Below the pieces are notes generated by a model. That model was not told the DNA's origin. It worked only from the letters and a program-made list of their open reading frames with translations, and did not search any database. Positions 6,851 through 7,125 of a stretch of 7,125 nt of DNA are shown here, in pieces (position 1 is the first letter of the stretch; every line of letters begins with the position of its first letter). The stretch is from Bacteroidota bacterium. Its GTDB lineage: Bacteria > Bacteroidota > Bacteroidia > Chitinophagales > LD1. The translations under genes and the position numbers were made by a program. The DNA lies in NCBI GenBank assembly GCA_018267355.1, contig JAFDYP010000479.1:1-7125 (forward strand). Direction: 5' to 3'.

Positions 6851-6886
6851 ATGCCTTACGAACTTTTTACACAGGAGTCCGTATGA
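6851..6886 (+). other. Possible short upstream ORF (11 codons) in the leader of the TPR gene
   Basis: ATG at 6851 opens an 11-codon frame (MPYELFTQESV) ending in TGA at 6884-6886. It sits 4 nt after the candidate -7 box, where start codons of short-leader Bacteroidota mRNAs often lie. The stop overlaps another ATG at 6883 (ATGA) that opens a 27-codon frame running into the TPR gene in a different reading frame. It may be a leader peptide, a remnant of a lost gene or a chance ORF; the sequence matches no family I recognise. Confidence 0.2.
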
Positions 6887-6920
6887 TATTGAAACTCAAT
6901 AACCACCATACCAGAACCCG

Positions 6921-7125
6921 ATGCGAAAATTGCTCATCATCATCCTATCGCTCTGCACGGCTATAGGTGCGTCGGCTCAGACCAGGGACTTCCAGTATTT
7001 CAAATCACTGGGTACTGTTCAGTTTTATGAGAAAAATTACCTGGAGGCAGTTTTCAATCTCCAGCAGGCCTCTTCACTCAAACCAAATGACAAGGAGGTA
7101 ACCGATTTTCTCAGGATGAGCTATG
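6921..7125 (+). CDS. Secreted TPR-repeat protein, N-terminal part (runs off the window)
   Basis: ATG at 6921 opens a frame that stays open to the window end, giving 68 residues. It begins with a signal peptide (MRKLLIIILSLCTAIGASA, likely cleaved before Q20; the single Cys is not in a lipobox). A TPR-like helical pair follows at about 27-68: YFKSLGTVQFYEKNYLEAVF then NLQQASSLKPNDKEVTDFL, with the Gly, Tyr, Ala and Pro spacing of a TPR. The mature protein should be periplasmic or surface-exposed. The same N-terminal plan (signal peptide plus TPR) occurs in the PorE-like protein at 1210, but the two are not close copies. What lies after the first repeat is outside the window, so OmpA/PD40, caspase-like or plain TPR architectures all remain possible. 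Confidence 0.85.
   Translation, partial: MRKLLIIILSLCTAIGASAQTRDFQYFKSLGTVQFYEKNYLEAVFNLQQASSLKPNDKEVTDFLRMSY

Noticed and set aside
6883..6966. 27-codon ORF (ATG at 6883) overlapping the TPR gene start
   Set aside because: It runs out of frame through the signal-peptide codons of the TPR gene and yields a low-complexity Ser/Arg-rich tail; most likely chance.

Overview
The window comes from a member of the Bacteroidota, probably the Chitinophagales or a close relative, although the exact taxon cannot be fixed from sequence alone. The evidence is a PorP/SprF-family protein, a TPR/beta-propeller/OmpA protein of the PorE type, a C-terminal type IX secretion (T9SS) sorting domain, A-rich rather than Shine-Dalgarno leaders, and candidate promoters of the Bacteroidota TTTG / TAnnTTTG type. 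All credible genes lie on the + strand, and I see no mobile element, CRISPR array, tRNA or rRNA.

Positions 1-3464 form a T9SS-type surface module. The last 24 codons of an upstream gene resemble the end of a gliding-motility-type (type B) sorting domain. After a perfect hairpin at 90-115 come a PorP/SprF-family outer-membrane protein (153-1166) and a 735-residue periplasmic protein (1210-3417). The latter has TPRs, a PD40 propeller, two carboxypeptidase-regulatory-like domains and a peptidoglycan-binding OmpA domain. A strong intrinsic terminator at 3439-3464 ends this unit. The order cargo, PorP/SprF, OmpA-type anchor is a recurring arrangement in this phylum. By inference, the porin-like protein holds or passes the cargo at the outer membrane and the OmpA protein tethers it to peptidoglycan.

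Positions 3465-6798 hold a second unit. An M1-family zinc metallopeptidase with a signal peptide and a type A T9SS sorting domain (3497-5905) is followed after 2 nt by a complete 3-hydroxybutyryl-CoA dehydrogenase (5908-6798). The spacing implies co-transcription of a secreted peptidase with a cytosolic acyl-CoA enzyme. The M1 start codon abuts a perfect TAnnTTTG box, which suggests a leaderless or nearly leaderless mRNA.

Positions 6799-6920 are a 122-nt intergenic region with a plausible promoter and a tiny upstream ORF. They precede the beginning of a secreted TPR protein (6921 onward) that runs off the window.

I see no wholly unprecedented system. The most interesting points are the T9SS module with its internal hairpin, the non-lipoprotein PorE-like anchor with duplicated CRD-like domains, the GAMEH variant in the M1 peptidase, and the two promoters that sit directly on ATG codons.
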